The notes beneath the pieces are model-generated. The model had not been told where the DNA came from and ran no database searches. It saw only the letters and a list, made by a program, of their open reading frames with translations. Of a DNA stretch of 64,000 nt, positions 46,795-55,780 are shown one piece after another. The number at the start of each line of letters is the position of its first letter. The stretch's first letter is position 1. This stretch comes from Paracoccaceae bacterium. Lineage in GTDB: Bacteria; Pseudomonadota; Alphaproteobacteria; Rhodobacterales; Rhodobacteraceae. Where the stretch lies: the NCBI GenBank assembly GCA_022823605.1, contig JAJEHS010000006.1, forward strand, positions 407,001-471,000, read 5' to 3'. Made by a program: the position numbers and the translations under genes.

Positions 46795-48081
46795 ATGAAC
46801 CTGAATCTTTTGTCAGCCCAGACAAGTTTGTTGGAGAAAAACGATACGCTGATTAATGATGCGATCAATGAAGAGCTGAACAGACAACAGAATCAGATAG
46901 AACTTATTGCATCGGAAAATATAGTCAACCCAACCGTTTTGGCTGCACAGGGTTCTGTATTAACCAACAAATATGCCGAAGGTTATGTCAATCGTCGATA
47001 TTATGGTGGATGCGAATTCGTTGATATAGCCGAAAAACTGGCCATCGAGAGGGGATGCGAACTATTTGAGTGTGAATTTGCCAACGTACAGCCACACTCG
47101 GGTAGCCAGGCAAACCAGGCTGTATTCAATGCCTTGTTATCGCCAGGTGATACCTTTTTGGGTATGAATCTTGCATCGGGTGGACACTTGACCCACGGTG
47201 CCAAACCCAATCAATCAGGCAAATGGTTTAATGCAATTCAGTATGGTGTCCGGAAAGATAACTACCTGATAGACTATGATGAGGTAAGAGAACTGGCTCA
47301 CAAGGAACGACCCAGATTAATCATCGCTGGAGGTTCCGCCATTCCAAGAATTATTGATTTCAGGAAATTTCGGGAAATATGTGATGAGGTAGGTGCCCTC
47401 TTCATGGTTGACATGGCCCACTTTGCCGGCTTGGTGGCAGCGAAAATACATCCCTCGCCATTTCCCCACGCAGATGTTGCAACAACAACCACTCACAAGA
47501 CCTTGAGGGGACCAAGAGGTGGGGCTGTATTCACCAATAGTCAGGAAATAGTCAAGAAAGTCAATTCTGCCGTATTCCCTGGTATTCAGGGTGGCCCCCT
47601 GATGCATGTCATTGCAGCCAAGGCAGTCGCTTTTGGGGAGGCCTTGAAGCCCGAATTCATTACCTATTCCGAACAGGTTGTCTCCAATGCTCAATGTCTG
47701 GCCCAAACATTGATTGAAGGTGGGCTGGATATTATTACCGGTGGAACGGATACTCATGTTATGCTGGTAGATTTGAGACCGATGGGAATTACGGGTGTTG
47801 AGGCGGAAACATCACTTGAGAGAGCCAATATTACATGTAACAAGAACGGAATTCCTTTTGACACGGAAAAACCAACAATTACCTCGGGTATAAGGCTGGG
47901 TACACCTGCTTGCACTTCCAGAGGGTTTGGAACCGATGATTTCGAATTGGTTGGCAAACTAATCTTGAAAACCCTTTCAGGATTGGCCAAAAACGGTTTG
48001 GAAGGAAATGCCCCCATCGAGTGTGAGGTCAGGCTGGAAGTTCAGAAACTTTGCAACAAATATCCAATATATCAGGTCTGA
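46795..48081 (+). CDS. glyA: serine hydroxymethyltransferase
   Basis: A 428-residue PLP enzyme interconverting serine and glycine with tetrahydrofolate, the main one-carbon source. Motifs: [36 protein letters not shown], the PLP lysine in [14 protein letters not shown] and a C-terminal [14 protein letters not shown]. The ATG at 46795 is preferred over the TTG just before it because GGAGGT (46784-46789) is at ideal distance. A small lipoprotein and hom follow. Confidence 0.97.
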   Translation: MNLNLLSAQTSLLEKNDTLINDAINEELNRQQNQIELIASENIVNPTVLAAQGSVLTNKYAEGYVNRRYYGGCEFVDIAEKLAIERGCELFECEFANVQPHSGSQANQAVFNALLSPGDTFLGMNLASGGHLTHGAKPNQSGKWFNAIQYGVRKDNYLIDYDEVRELAHKERPRLIIAGGSAIPRIIDFRKFREICDEVGALFMVDMAHFAGLVAAKIHPSPFPHADVATTTTHKTLRGPRGGAVFTNSQEIVKKVNSAVFPGIQGGPLMHVIAAKAVAFGEALKPEFITYSEQVVSNAQCLAQTLIEGGLDIITGGTDTHVMLVDLRPMGITGVEAETSLERANITCNKNGIPFDTEKPTITSGIRLGTPACTSRGFGTDDFELVGKLILKTLSGLAKNGLEGNAPIECEVRLEVQKLCNKYPIYQV

Positions 48082-48118
48082 AAAAGAATCAGACCGTTCA
48101 TCAACATATGAATTATTT

Positions 48119-48319
48119 ATGAAGTATTCTTTTTTTGGATTGTTGACCGCCTTATTTTCGTTGGTGTTTCTGGCTGGTTGCATATCTCCCTCCAAGGAAA
48201 TCGTCGAGATTGAAAAATCGATGAGCAACAGTGTTGACCTTGAAAAATATACAGGGTTATTGCCCCTTTCAGAATTTGAACCTCCTCAAGAAACTGACGG
48301 GGAAAACGTCAAGCCTTGA
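48119..48319 (+). CDS. small predicted lipoprotein
   Basis: A 66-residue protein: MKYSFF, a hydrophobic stretch LLTALFSLVFLAGC with a good lipobox (LAGC, Cys21), then about 45 polar, acidic residues ending DGENVKP. It should be lipid-anchored in the envelope after cleavage. Unknown family. It sits in the 270 bases between glyA and hom on the same strand, 32 bases before the hom start, so it may be co-transcribed. The signal is strong enough to call it a gene in spite of its size. Confidence 0.65.
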   Translation: MKYSFFGLLTALFSLVFLAGCISPSKEIVEIEKSMSNSVDLEKYTGLLPLSEFEPPQETDGENVKP

Positions 48320-48351
48320 CATAACTGATTTATAATATTTTGGAGCGGTAA

Positions 48352-49638
48352 GTGGGTAAGGAATTGAAAATTGGAATTGCCGGTTTGGGCACTGTTGGTC
48401 AAGGGGTCGTCAGGATGCTCCAGCAAAATGAGACCGGCATTGATGCAAGATCCGGAAAAATTATCAGGATTACATCCGTTTCAGCTCAAAACAGGGAAAA
48501 GGACAGGGGTTTGGACCTGACAGGGTATAACTGGGAAGATGACCCCAATGAATTAGCAAAAAGACCTGATGTTGATGTTTTTGTTGAATTGATAGGTGGT
48601 TCCGAGGGGGTAGCTCTGGAATCAGTAAAGACAGCATTGCGAAACCACAAGGATGTCATAACCGCCAACAAGGCCATGTTGGCCCATCATGGTCAGGAAC
48701 TGGCCGAATTGGCCGAGGAATGCAAGTGCTGTATTCGTTATGAAGCTGCAGTAGCCGGGGGTATTCCGGTTGTCAAATCCCTTACTGAAAGCCTGGCAGG
48801 TAATCGCATAACCAAGATATTGGGAGTCATGAATGGCACTTGCAACTACATTCTGACAAGAATGGAGAGGGATAAACTCACTTATCAGGAAGTATTTGAG
48901 GACGCCCAAAAGCTTGGCTACCTGGAAGCCGACCCCACTCTGGATGTTGGGGGCATCGATGCCGGACATAAACTCGCACTCCTCAGTTCGATTGCCTATG
49001 GTACAAGGGTCGATTTTGACAATATGGAAATCGAGGGGATTGAGAGAATTTCCATTGGTGATATTGAGCAAGCCAAAGATATGGGGTTTCGAATCAAATT
49101 GTTGGGGATCTCCAAATTTACTGAAAATGGCCTTGAACAAAGAACCCAACCATGCCTTGTCCCTGAAAAATCACCCCTCGGGCAAATCGAGGAAGCAACC
49201 AATCTGGTTGTATTTGAAGGTGATTTTGTTGGAACCATTTGTTTACAGGGACCAGGAGCAGGAAGTGGACCTACTGCTTCATCGGTTTTATCAGATCTTG
49301 TCGAACTTGCCAGGGGAACAAGGATACCCATGTTTGGTATTAGTGCCAATAACCTCAAAAAGGCCAAACCCTGCAAGTCTGCTGTTGAAGTATCCTATTA
49401 CCTGAGGTTGCTGTTGAAGGACGAACCGGGGGTCTTGGCCCAAATAGCTCTTGCACTTGGCAATGCCGGCATTTCAATTGATCGCATGAGACAATACAGT
49501 CATGCGACCAGTGAAGCACCAGTTATAATTGTTACCCATAAAACCAACAGAACCAAACTTGATATTGCACTTGACCAAATTAGAAATTCCGATGTTTCAT
49601 TGGAGGAACCTGTAACCATCAGAATTGAGGAGATCTGA
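48352..49638 (+). CDS. hom: homoserine dehydrogenase
   Basis: A 428-residue enzyme reducing aspartate semialdehyde to homoserine on the route to threonine and methionine. An N-terminal NAD(P) fold (IGIAGLGTVGQGVVRML), the NKAMLAHHG and GIPVVKSL segments, catalytic residues near ILTRMERDKLTYQEVFEDAQ and GYLEADPTLDVGGIDAGHKL, and a C-terminal ACT domain (from about 350, YYLRLLLKDEPGVLAQIALALG) that binds feedback inhibitors. It starts with GTG at 48352 after GGAGCGG. hom-glpX-recJ is a conserved order. Confidence 0.96.
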   Translation: MGKELKIGIAGLGTVGQGVVRMLQQNETGIDARSGKIIRITSVSAQNREKDRGLDLTGYNWEDDPNELAKRPDVDVFVELIGGSEGVALESVKTALRNHKDVITANKAMLAHHGQELAELAEECKCCIRYEAAVAGGIPVVKSLTESLAGNRITKILGVMNGTCNYILTRMERDKLTYQEVFEDAQKLGYLEADPTLDVGGIDAGHKLALLSSIAYGTRVDFDNMEIEGIERISIGDIEQAKDMGFRIKLLGISKFTENGLEQRTQPCLVPEKSPLGQIEEATNLVVFEGDFVGTICLQGPGAGSGPTASSVLSDLVELARGTRIPMFGISANNLKKAKPCKSAVEVSYYLRLLLKDEPGVLAQIALALGNAGISIDRMRQYSHATSEAPVIIVTHKTNRTKLDIALDQIRNSDVSLEEPVTIRIEEI

Positions 49639-49681
49639 TTATTCCCATCCCGGTTTTTATTCATTTGGTTATTGATCAATC

Positions 49682-50656
49682 ATGAGTCTGCTGTCCGAAT
49701 TCAAGGACCGAATGCTGTCCCTCGGACTGGCAAGGATAACCGAAGCTGCAGCATTGGCTTCGGCTGTCCAAATCGGGCGTGGTAATGAAAAAATTGCCGA
49801 TCAAGCTGCTGTTGATGCCATGCGCGAACAACTAAATTTGCTGGATATTGCAGGCGAGGTGGTCATCGGTGAGGGTGAACGAGATGAAGCTCCCATGCTA
49901 TACATCGGTGAGCAGGTAGGTACTGGTAATGGACCCGAAGTAGATATTGCCCTTGATCCCCTTGAGGGTACAACCTTGACGGCAAAGGACCTGCCCAATG
50001 CGTTGACCGTTATTGCCATGGGTCCCAAGAATTCCATTTTGAAATCACCGGATGTGTATATGGAGAAACTGGCAATTGGACCTTCCTATCCCAAGGATAT
50101 TGTCTCGCTGGATTCAAGCCCTTCTGAAATTATCAAAACCCTTGCCAGATACAAGGGTTGTAAGCCTGAGGATATTTCTTCCTGTGTGTTGGATCGACCA
50201 AGACACAAGGAATTGATTGGGGAACTCCGAGATTTGGGAGTAGCGGTCAGATTGATTACCGATGGTGATGTCGCAGCCATAATGCATTGTTCAGAACCGG
50301 AGGTTACCGGCATAGATGTTTACATGGGTATAGGAGGTGCTCCGGAGGGTGTTCTTGCAGCAGCAGCGTTGAAATGCCTGGGAGGTCAAATCTTTGGCAG
50401 ATTGCTATTCCGGGATGATGTGGAAAAAGCAAAGGCAAGAAAAATGAATATCACGAATCTGGACAAGATTTATACGCTTGATGAACTGGTTCAGGCAGAC
50501 ATTATATTTTCGGCGACCGGTGTTACAGATGGGTCCCTGTTGAGAGGTATCAAAAAATTACCAGGGTATCTGGAAACAGATACCATTCTTTTACGTTCAA
50601 AAACCGGTTCTAGAAGACGAATGGTTTATTCACACCCCATCCAAGTGGGAAAATAA
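49682..50656 (+). CDS. glpX: fructose-1,6-bisphosphatase class II
   Basis: A 324-residue lithium-sensitive-fold phosphatase that dephosphorylates fructose-1,6-bisphosphate in gluconeogenesis. Metal and substrate motifs visible: VIGEGERDEAPMLYIGE, DIALDPLEGTTL and GIGGAPEGVLAAAA. Normal length. It lies 43 bases after hom and 169 bases before the RecJ-like gene. Confidence 0.96.
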   Translation: MSLLSEFKDRMLSLGLARITEAAALASAVQIGRGNEKIADQAAVDAMREQLNLLDIAGEVVIGEGERDEAPMLYIGEQVGTGNGPEVDIALDPLEGTTLTAKDLPNALTVIAMGPKNSILKSPDVYMEKLAIGPSYPKDIVSLDSSPSEIIKTLARYKGCKPEDISSCVLDRPRHKELIGELRDLGVAVRLITDGDVAAIMHCSEPEVTGIDVYMGIGGAPEGVLAAAALKCLGGQIFGRLLFRDDVEKAKARKMNITNLDKIYTLDELVQADIIFSATGVTDGSLLRGIKKLPGYLETDTILLRSKTGSRRRMVYSHPIQVGK

Positions 50657-50825
50657 CTCTTGTGTGCTATTACATTTCGGTAAACAACCAAAAATACTCA
50701 TTTCACCAACAGGGAAAAACCATTATCTTTAGATTTATTGCAAACATGGTTTGAGTTTTTTGAAAGTTTCAACAATTATGGGAATATAGAATCCCAATTT
50801 CATAATTGAAAAAACAATCAAACTG

Positions 50826-52604
50826 TTGGTTAGGTTGCATACCCCAGAAATACATAATTCCAATACCTTTTTAGGGGTAAGATCGTCCTGTACGAATCGT
50901 CAATGGTTGGGGCTTACCCCTGAACAGGACAAGCGATCAATGCGATTGAAACAGTTATGCAATATTGAAGACATTATCGCACGATCCCTTGCAAGAATGA
51001 ATCTCGAACCTGAAGAGGTTGAGGCATTCCTAAATCCCAAGCTTAAAAATGTCATGTTCGATCCAAGTGAATTATTGGATATGGATAAGGCAGCACACAG
51101 AATATACAGGGGGATAATAGCAGGTGAAAAGTTCGCCGTAATATCAAATGGGCGATTGGGGTCCATCTGTTCGGCAGCATCCCTGGACAAATGGCTTGCC
51201 TGTTACTCAAATGACATTGATCATCTGCGGATCGAAAAAGAGGATCAGGGTTATTTTCCCACCAGAAACCAATTTGAACAATTGTCTAAAGGGCACGGCA
51301 TAATAATCTGCCTGGGATGTGGAACCAATTTTGAATTTGATTCGGATTGGGCCCCCGATACCGATGTGATCATTGTTGACGACCAAATCAGTGTGGAACA
51401 TCTTCCTAGTGTCTATGCGTTAATCAATTCCAACAGATTTGATGAAGATCCCGAGTTGTCATATCTGGGAATTGCCGGAAAGTTTTTTCTCTTGATGGTC
51501 GCAACCAATCGATTGTTAAGAAACAACAACCGTCAAACGGTAGATTTGTACCAATTTCTTGATCTTATTGCTTTGGGAACGGTTTCGGACCATCTTCCCA
51601 TGATTAAGCTCAACCGGGCTCTGGTAAAGAATGGTTTGGCAAGTGTCCACAAGCGAGAGAATGCAGCCCTTACGGTACTGCAGGATACCCTATCATTGAA
51701 AAAGCCCATCACCTCATCCCAAATGGCATTTCAATTGGGGTCAAGGATTTGTGCCGGAGACGTAATCCAGCAAAGTCAATTGGGATTGGATTTGTTGTCA
51801 ACAATCCACGGGAGGAGATCCACTGAAATCGTAAATCAATTAAATGATTTATACCAAACATCCAAAGAGTTGAGTGAAGAATATTATGAAAAGTTCTACT
51901 TGAATATCAGCGACACAAGTACCGAAACACCTTTGATTTGGGCCTTTCATGAAAATTGCCCTCTCGGTATCATGGAAAATATTGTTGCTAGGATTAATCA
52001 GGAAACCGGCAAGCCCACCATTCTCATTACCCATGTCGGCTCCAAGGTCATAGCTATCGGGCAATCCATACCTGGCATAAATCTGGGAATAATTGTAGCT
52101 AATTGCATGAATGACAAACTGGTAGAGGTGGGGGGCGGGAATGCCATGTGGATCATGCTTGAACTGCTTCCTCAAAATATCAATCACTTTACCGAACGGG
52201 TGATTGCAGAATTGTATTTCCAAAGAGAAACCTGGAAAGATACATTCCCTGTCTTCATTGACGGTCTACTCACCTCTCGCGGAGTGACCATTTCACTTAT
52301 CGAAAAACTGTCTCAACTTGAACCCTTCGGTATCAATTCTCCCAAACCTCGCTACGGATTTGCCAACCAGTTTGTTCGCTCGAGAGTCAATCTGGGTAAT
52401 GAACAGTATAAACTTGTTTTTGAAGATGAAGCCGGTAACCGGATTGATGGATTCCTGCCCAACACAAACAGGTTACAACTGAAAAAATTCCTCATGGGTT
52501 CCCGGAAAAATAAAATCCATATAGCAGGTACTTTAACCAGTTTTGTCAAAAGCGGTAAAACCATCCCAACCATTATGGTGGAGGATGCTGCAACACCAAA
52601 TTAG
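50826..52604 (+). CDS. recJ: RecJ homologue lacking the DHH catalytic residues
   Basis: A 592-residue, full-length protein at the recJ position after hom-glpX. The frame follows RecJ from FLGVRSS...RQWLG and EEVEAFLNPKL through DLIALGTVSDHLPM (245-259) to a RecJ-type OB tail. The nuclease motifs are altered. Motif I (DYDVDG) reads ISNGRLGS (106-113), motif II (VDNG) reads LGCG, motif III (DHH) reads VDDQIS (184-189), RINAGGR reads RICAGD, and GGGHAM reads GGGNAM (436-441). Catalysis is unlikely. The start is TTG at 50826 or 50835. The intact frame argues against a simple pseudogene. Confidence 0.85.
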   Translation: MVRLHTPEIHNSNTFLGVRSSCTNRQWLGLTPEQDKRSMRLKQLCNIEDIIARSLARMNLEPEEVEAFLNPKLKNVMFDPSELLDMDKAAHRIYRGIIAGEKFAVISNGRLGSICSAASLDKWLACYSNDIDHLRIEKEDQGYFPTRNQFEQLSKGHGIIICLGCGTNFEFDSDWAPDTDVIIVDDQISVEHLPSVYALINSNRFDEDPELSYLGIAGKFFLLMVATNRLLRNNNRQTVDLYQFLDLIALGTVSDHLPMIKLNRALVKNGLASVHKRENAALTVLQDTLSLKKPITSSQMAFQLGSRICAGDVIQQSQLGLDLLSTIHGRRSTEIVNQLNDLYQTSKELSEEYYEKFYLNISDTSTETPLIWAFHENCPLGIMENIVARINQETGKPTILITHVGSKVIAIGQSIPGINLGIIVANCMNDKLVEVGGGNAMWIMLELLPQNINHFTERVIAELYFQRETWKDTFPVFIDGLLTSRGVTISLIEKLSQLEPFGINSPKPRYGFANQFVRSRVNLGNEQYKLVFEDEAGNRIDGFLPNTNRLQLKKFLMGSRKNKIHIAGTLTSFVKSGKTIPTIMVEDAATPN

Positions 52605-52664
52605 AAAATTTTGGACAAATATCTTGAATGGGAACCAATTGCTTTATAAATAGGGAACCACTGC

Positions 52665-52739
52665 GGTCCCTTCGTCTATCGGTTAGGACGCCAGGTTTTC
52701 AACCTGGAAAGAGGGGTTCGATTCCCCTAGGGACTGCCA
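52665..52739 (+). tRNA. tRNA-Glu (TTC)
   Basis: Acceptor GGTCCCT / AGGGACT (first pair G-T), anticodon stem CCAGG / CCTGG with loop TTTTCAA giving TTC, T-loop GGTTCGATTCC, discriminator G and encoded CCA. 75 nt. Confidence 0.95.
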
Positions 52740-52887
52740 TTGATTAGTTCAAATACCTTACATTCGAATCAATTATCTCTTAGGAAATACAAGTTCCATA
52801 CTCAAATCCAGTAATCATTTTTTTCGAATTTGAATCACAACTGATCTTCCCCTTACGATCCCCGCACCTACAGTATGAAGCTTTAAA

Positions 52888-54018
52888 ATGGCCCAAAGAC
52901 CTTCTTTCAGACTTGGTATAGAAGAAGAATACTTGTTGGTTGATCCAACAACCAAGGACCTGATTCGCCAACCAGACCCAAGGTTCATGGAGGTTTGTCA
53001 GGAGGAAATTAAGGGTCAGGTGGTAAATGAATACCTGCAATGTCAGGTTGAGGTAGGTACCAAACCGAACCCCAATGTCGCAGAATCCTATAAGGAACTC
53101 CTATCCCTCCGAACCATAATTTCACAAATATGCGGCGATTTCGGCTATGCACCGATTGCAGCCTCCACACATCCCTTTGCCACCTGGAAAGATCAGAGTC
53201 ATACTCCCAAGGAAAGATACGACACCTTGACCTCGGATCTTGGTCTTACGGCCAGAAGACTCCTGATTTGCGGGATGCATATCCATATCGAAATTGAAGA
53301 TGAGGAATTGCGTATCGACCTGATGAATCAGGCAAGTTATTTTCTTCCACATTTGCTGGCCCTGTCATGCTCTTCGCCATTTTGGGAAGGTGAGGATACC
53401 GCCCATTCCTCTTACCGACTTGCGGTATTCGATACCCTGCCCAGAACAGGATTGCCCGACAAGCTGGATTCCCACTCAAGTTATGTTGATTTGGTCAATT
53501 CCCTGGTTTCCACGAATTGTATCGAAGATTCAAGCAAGATCTGGTGGGATATCAGACCATCGGCCAAATTCCCGACACTTGAACAACGAATTACCGATAT
53601 CTGCAGTACATTACGGGATACCATGGGGCTGGTTGCAACCTATCAATCCCTCATTGCCTATCTTTACAGATTAAGGGCTTCCAATCAAACCTGGAGACCC
53701 TATCATCGAAGTTTGATCACCGAGAACAGATGGAAGGCACAACGCTATGGAGTTTCAGGTGATTTAATCGACCTTGGAAAAAACAAGCTGGTGCCCTTTG
53801 AAGACCTGACGGAAGAGTTGATTGATTTGCTATGGTATGACGCAACTGAATTGTCATGTGAAGATTATCTGGTGAGAATCAGGGATATTGCAAAAAACGG
53901 CAGCTCTAGTGACAAGCAAAGAAAAATTTATCAAAATGCCCTTGCCGAGGGTAATTCCAGTCTGGAATCCTCAAAAAAGGTGGTTGAATTCCTGATGAAT
54001 GAGTTTTTGAGAACTTGA
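52888..54018 (+). CDS. carboxylate-amine ligase (YbdK, GCS2 family)
   Basis: A 376-residue member of glutamate-cysteine ligase family 2. The N-terminal FRLGIEEEYLLVDPTT carries the metal-binding Glu pair, VVNEYLQCQVEVGTKP and AASTHPFA follow, and CGMHIHIEI contains the active-site His. Family members make weak gamma-glutamyl-cysteine ligase activity in vitro; the physiological role is unclear. The bidirectional hairpin at 54114 ends this gene and the convergent importer operon. Confidence 0.92.
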   Translation: MAQRPSFRLGIEEEYLLVDPTTKDLIRQPDPRFMEVCQEEIKGQVVNEYLQCQVEVGTKPNPNVAESYKELLSLRTIISQICGDFGYAPIAASTHPFATWKDQSHTPKERYDTLTSDLGLTARRLLICGMHIHIEIEDEELRIDLMNQASYFLPHLLALSCSSPFWEGEDTAHSSYRLAVFDTLPRTGLPDKLDSHSSYVDLVNSLVSTNCIEDSSKIWWDIRPSAKFPTLEQRITDICSTLRDTMGLVATYQSLIAYLYRLRASNQTWRPYHRSLITENRWKAQRYGVSGDLIDLGKNKLVPFEDLTEELIDLLWYDATELSCEDYLVRIRDIAKNGSSSDKQRKIYQNALAEGNSSLESSKKVVEFLMNEFLRT

Positions 54019-54113
54019 ACTCATCAGGTTCATGTTTTAAGCAGGAAATAGTTTTTCTGATTGTGATTATTAACTGAAGCCAATAAAACTGCCCTAGCAG
54101 GTCATGGTCAAAA

Positions 54114-54139
54114 AAATGCCCCCGGTTAAGGGGGCATTT
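54114..54139. terminator. bidirectional intrinsic terminator
   Basis: A perfect 10-bp stem (AAATGCCCCC / GGGGGCATTT) with a 6-base loop between two convergent genes. It has A and T runs on both sides, so it can serve both strands. Confidence 0.88.
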
Positions 54140-54158
54140 CAAAAGGTTGATCAGGCCC

Positions 54159-55712
54159 TTAAGCCATCCACCATCTTTCACCAATTCTGGCCGTATCCAT
54201 CTGGTAAACGTTACCGAGATCAGGTCCGTGTGCCAATTTTGTCGATGCGGCATCAACATAATTTGCATACATCGGAACTATGGTTCCACCTTCCTGTGAA
54301 ATCAGGGTCTGCATTTCATTATAGATTTCCCTGCTCTTGTCGGGATCAATTTCCTTTCTACCCAACAACAACAGTTCCTGGAACCTAGCATTATTCCAAT
54401 GGGTATCATTCCATGGAACACCCAGCTCATAAGCAGTTGAGAAGGTCCAATCTTCGGTTGACCTTCCAGACCAGTAACAAGCACTCCAAGGTTTCTTCAG
54501 CCAGACATTTGACCAATAACCATCGGCAGCTTCCTGTACAACATTGATGTTGATGTTGGCAGCCTTGGCAGTGGCTTGATACAGCTGGGCAGCATCTACA
54601 GCACCAACAAAGGCGGCGTCGGAAGCACTCAGATCAACATCAAGTGAATCCATCCCGGCCTGTTTCAGATAGAACTTTGCCTTGTCCGGATCGTAAGTCA
54701 ATGGTTCCAATCCTTCATGGAAATAGGTATTTGCCGGTCCAATCGGATTGTCATAGGAAACACGTCCATGCCCCCGCAGGATTTTGTCAACCATTTCCTG
54801 GCGATCTATTGAGTGTTTGAGGGCTTTCCTGACATTGACGTCATCAAAGGGAGCAATGTTCGTCAACATTGGGAATGTAAAGTGCTGGTTGCCAGTCACT
54901 TCGAAAATCTCAATGTTAGGATTGGCCTTCAACAGGGATTCGGTTTTGACATCAATCCTGTTGATGGCATCAACCTGGCCTGTCAAGAGAGCATTCATCC
55001 TAGCTGTACCGTCATTGATGGCAATCATTTCGATACTGTTGAACCATCCGGCCCTGCCATCCTTGTAATGGCCCTCAACCCTTGAACCAAGGAATCTTAC
55101 TCCGGGATCAAAGGTTTCAACCTTGAAAAGACCAGTACCAATACCATTCAGCATGGCATCCTCAACCATACCAGCGGGATACATTACGATATGGTAATCA
55201 GCCAACATGGTCGGGAATCCGGCATTACCGCCCTTGAGGGTCAGAGTCACCTGATTGGGTCCAGTAATTTCCATGGTGGAAATCTGTTCAACAATGGGTT
55301 TTGCTGCCGACTTGGCACCTTCAGCAACGTGCAGTTGCAACGATTCAATTACATCCTCCGGCCCAAAATCCTTGCCATTATGGAAGGTTACACCTTGTCT
55401 TAAATTGAAAATCCAGACATCACCTTCGGCAGAACCAGGCTCCCAACTTTCAGCAAGTTCACCAACTAATGTACCATCAGCTGCAATTTCAGTCAGACAA
55501 TCAAATACCGACCCCATACAGGCCATTTGCATAAACAAATCCGAATGTGTTCTGGCATCCCAACTGTCAGATGTATTGGCTCCACCAGCACCAACCCTGA
55601 GATCTCCCCCTCTTGAAGGTTGTGCTTGTAAAAGCTGAGGAGCAATGGCAGAGGCAGCTACCAGTGCGCCTCCTGCCTTCAATGCCCCTCGACGACTGAT
55701 ATCATATTTCAT
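54159..55712 (-). CDS. peptide-type ABC transporter substrate-binding protein
   Basis: A 517-residue periplasmic SBP_bac_5 protein. A twin-arginine signal (SRRGALKAGGALVAASAIAPQ, cleavage near AQA) indicates export in folded form. The mature part shows the family stretches VFDCLTEIAADG, LRQGVTFHNGKDFGPEDVIESL, NDVFT-like NVRKALKHSIDRQEMV and a C-terminal GERWW. It should bind peptides or another amphipathic solute. It is the last gene of a minus-strand operon with the two permeases and the fused ATPase; a 68-base gap separates it from the ATPase gene. Confidence 0.93.
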   Translation of the reverse strand: MKYDISRRGALKAGGALVAASAIAPQLLQAQPSRGGDLRVGAGGANTSDSWDARTHSDLFMQMACMGSVFDCLTEIAADGTLVGELAESWEPGSAEGDVWIFNLRQGVTFHNGKDFGPEDVIESLQLHVAEGAKSAAKPIVEQISTMEITGPNQVTLTLKGGNAGFPTMLADYHIVMYPAGMVEDAMLNGIGTGLFKVETFDPGVRFLGSRVEGHYKDGRAGWFNSIEMIAINDGTARMNALLTGQVDAINRIDVKTESLLKANPNIEIFEVTGNQHFTFPMLTNIAPFDDVNVRKALKHSIDRQEMVDKILRGHGRVSYDNPIGPANTYFHEGLEPLTYDPDKAKFYLKQAGMDSLDVDLSASDAAFVGAVDAAQLYQATAKAANININVVQEAADGYWSNVWLKKPWSACYWSGRSTEDWTFSTAYELGVPWNDTHWNNARFQELLLLGRKEIDPDKSREIYNEMQTLISQEGGTIVPMYANYVDAASTKLAHGPDLGNVYQMDTARIGERWWMA

Positions 55713-55780
55713 AAAGCCTCCAATTCTTAACTTCTCTGGAAAAATAAACCTACCCTCACGGATAGGTGGAATACTCTTGG

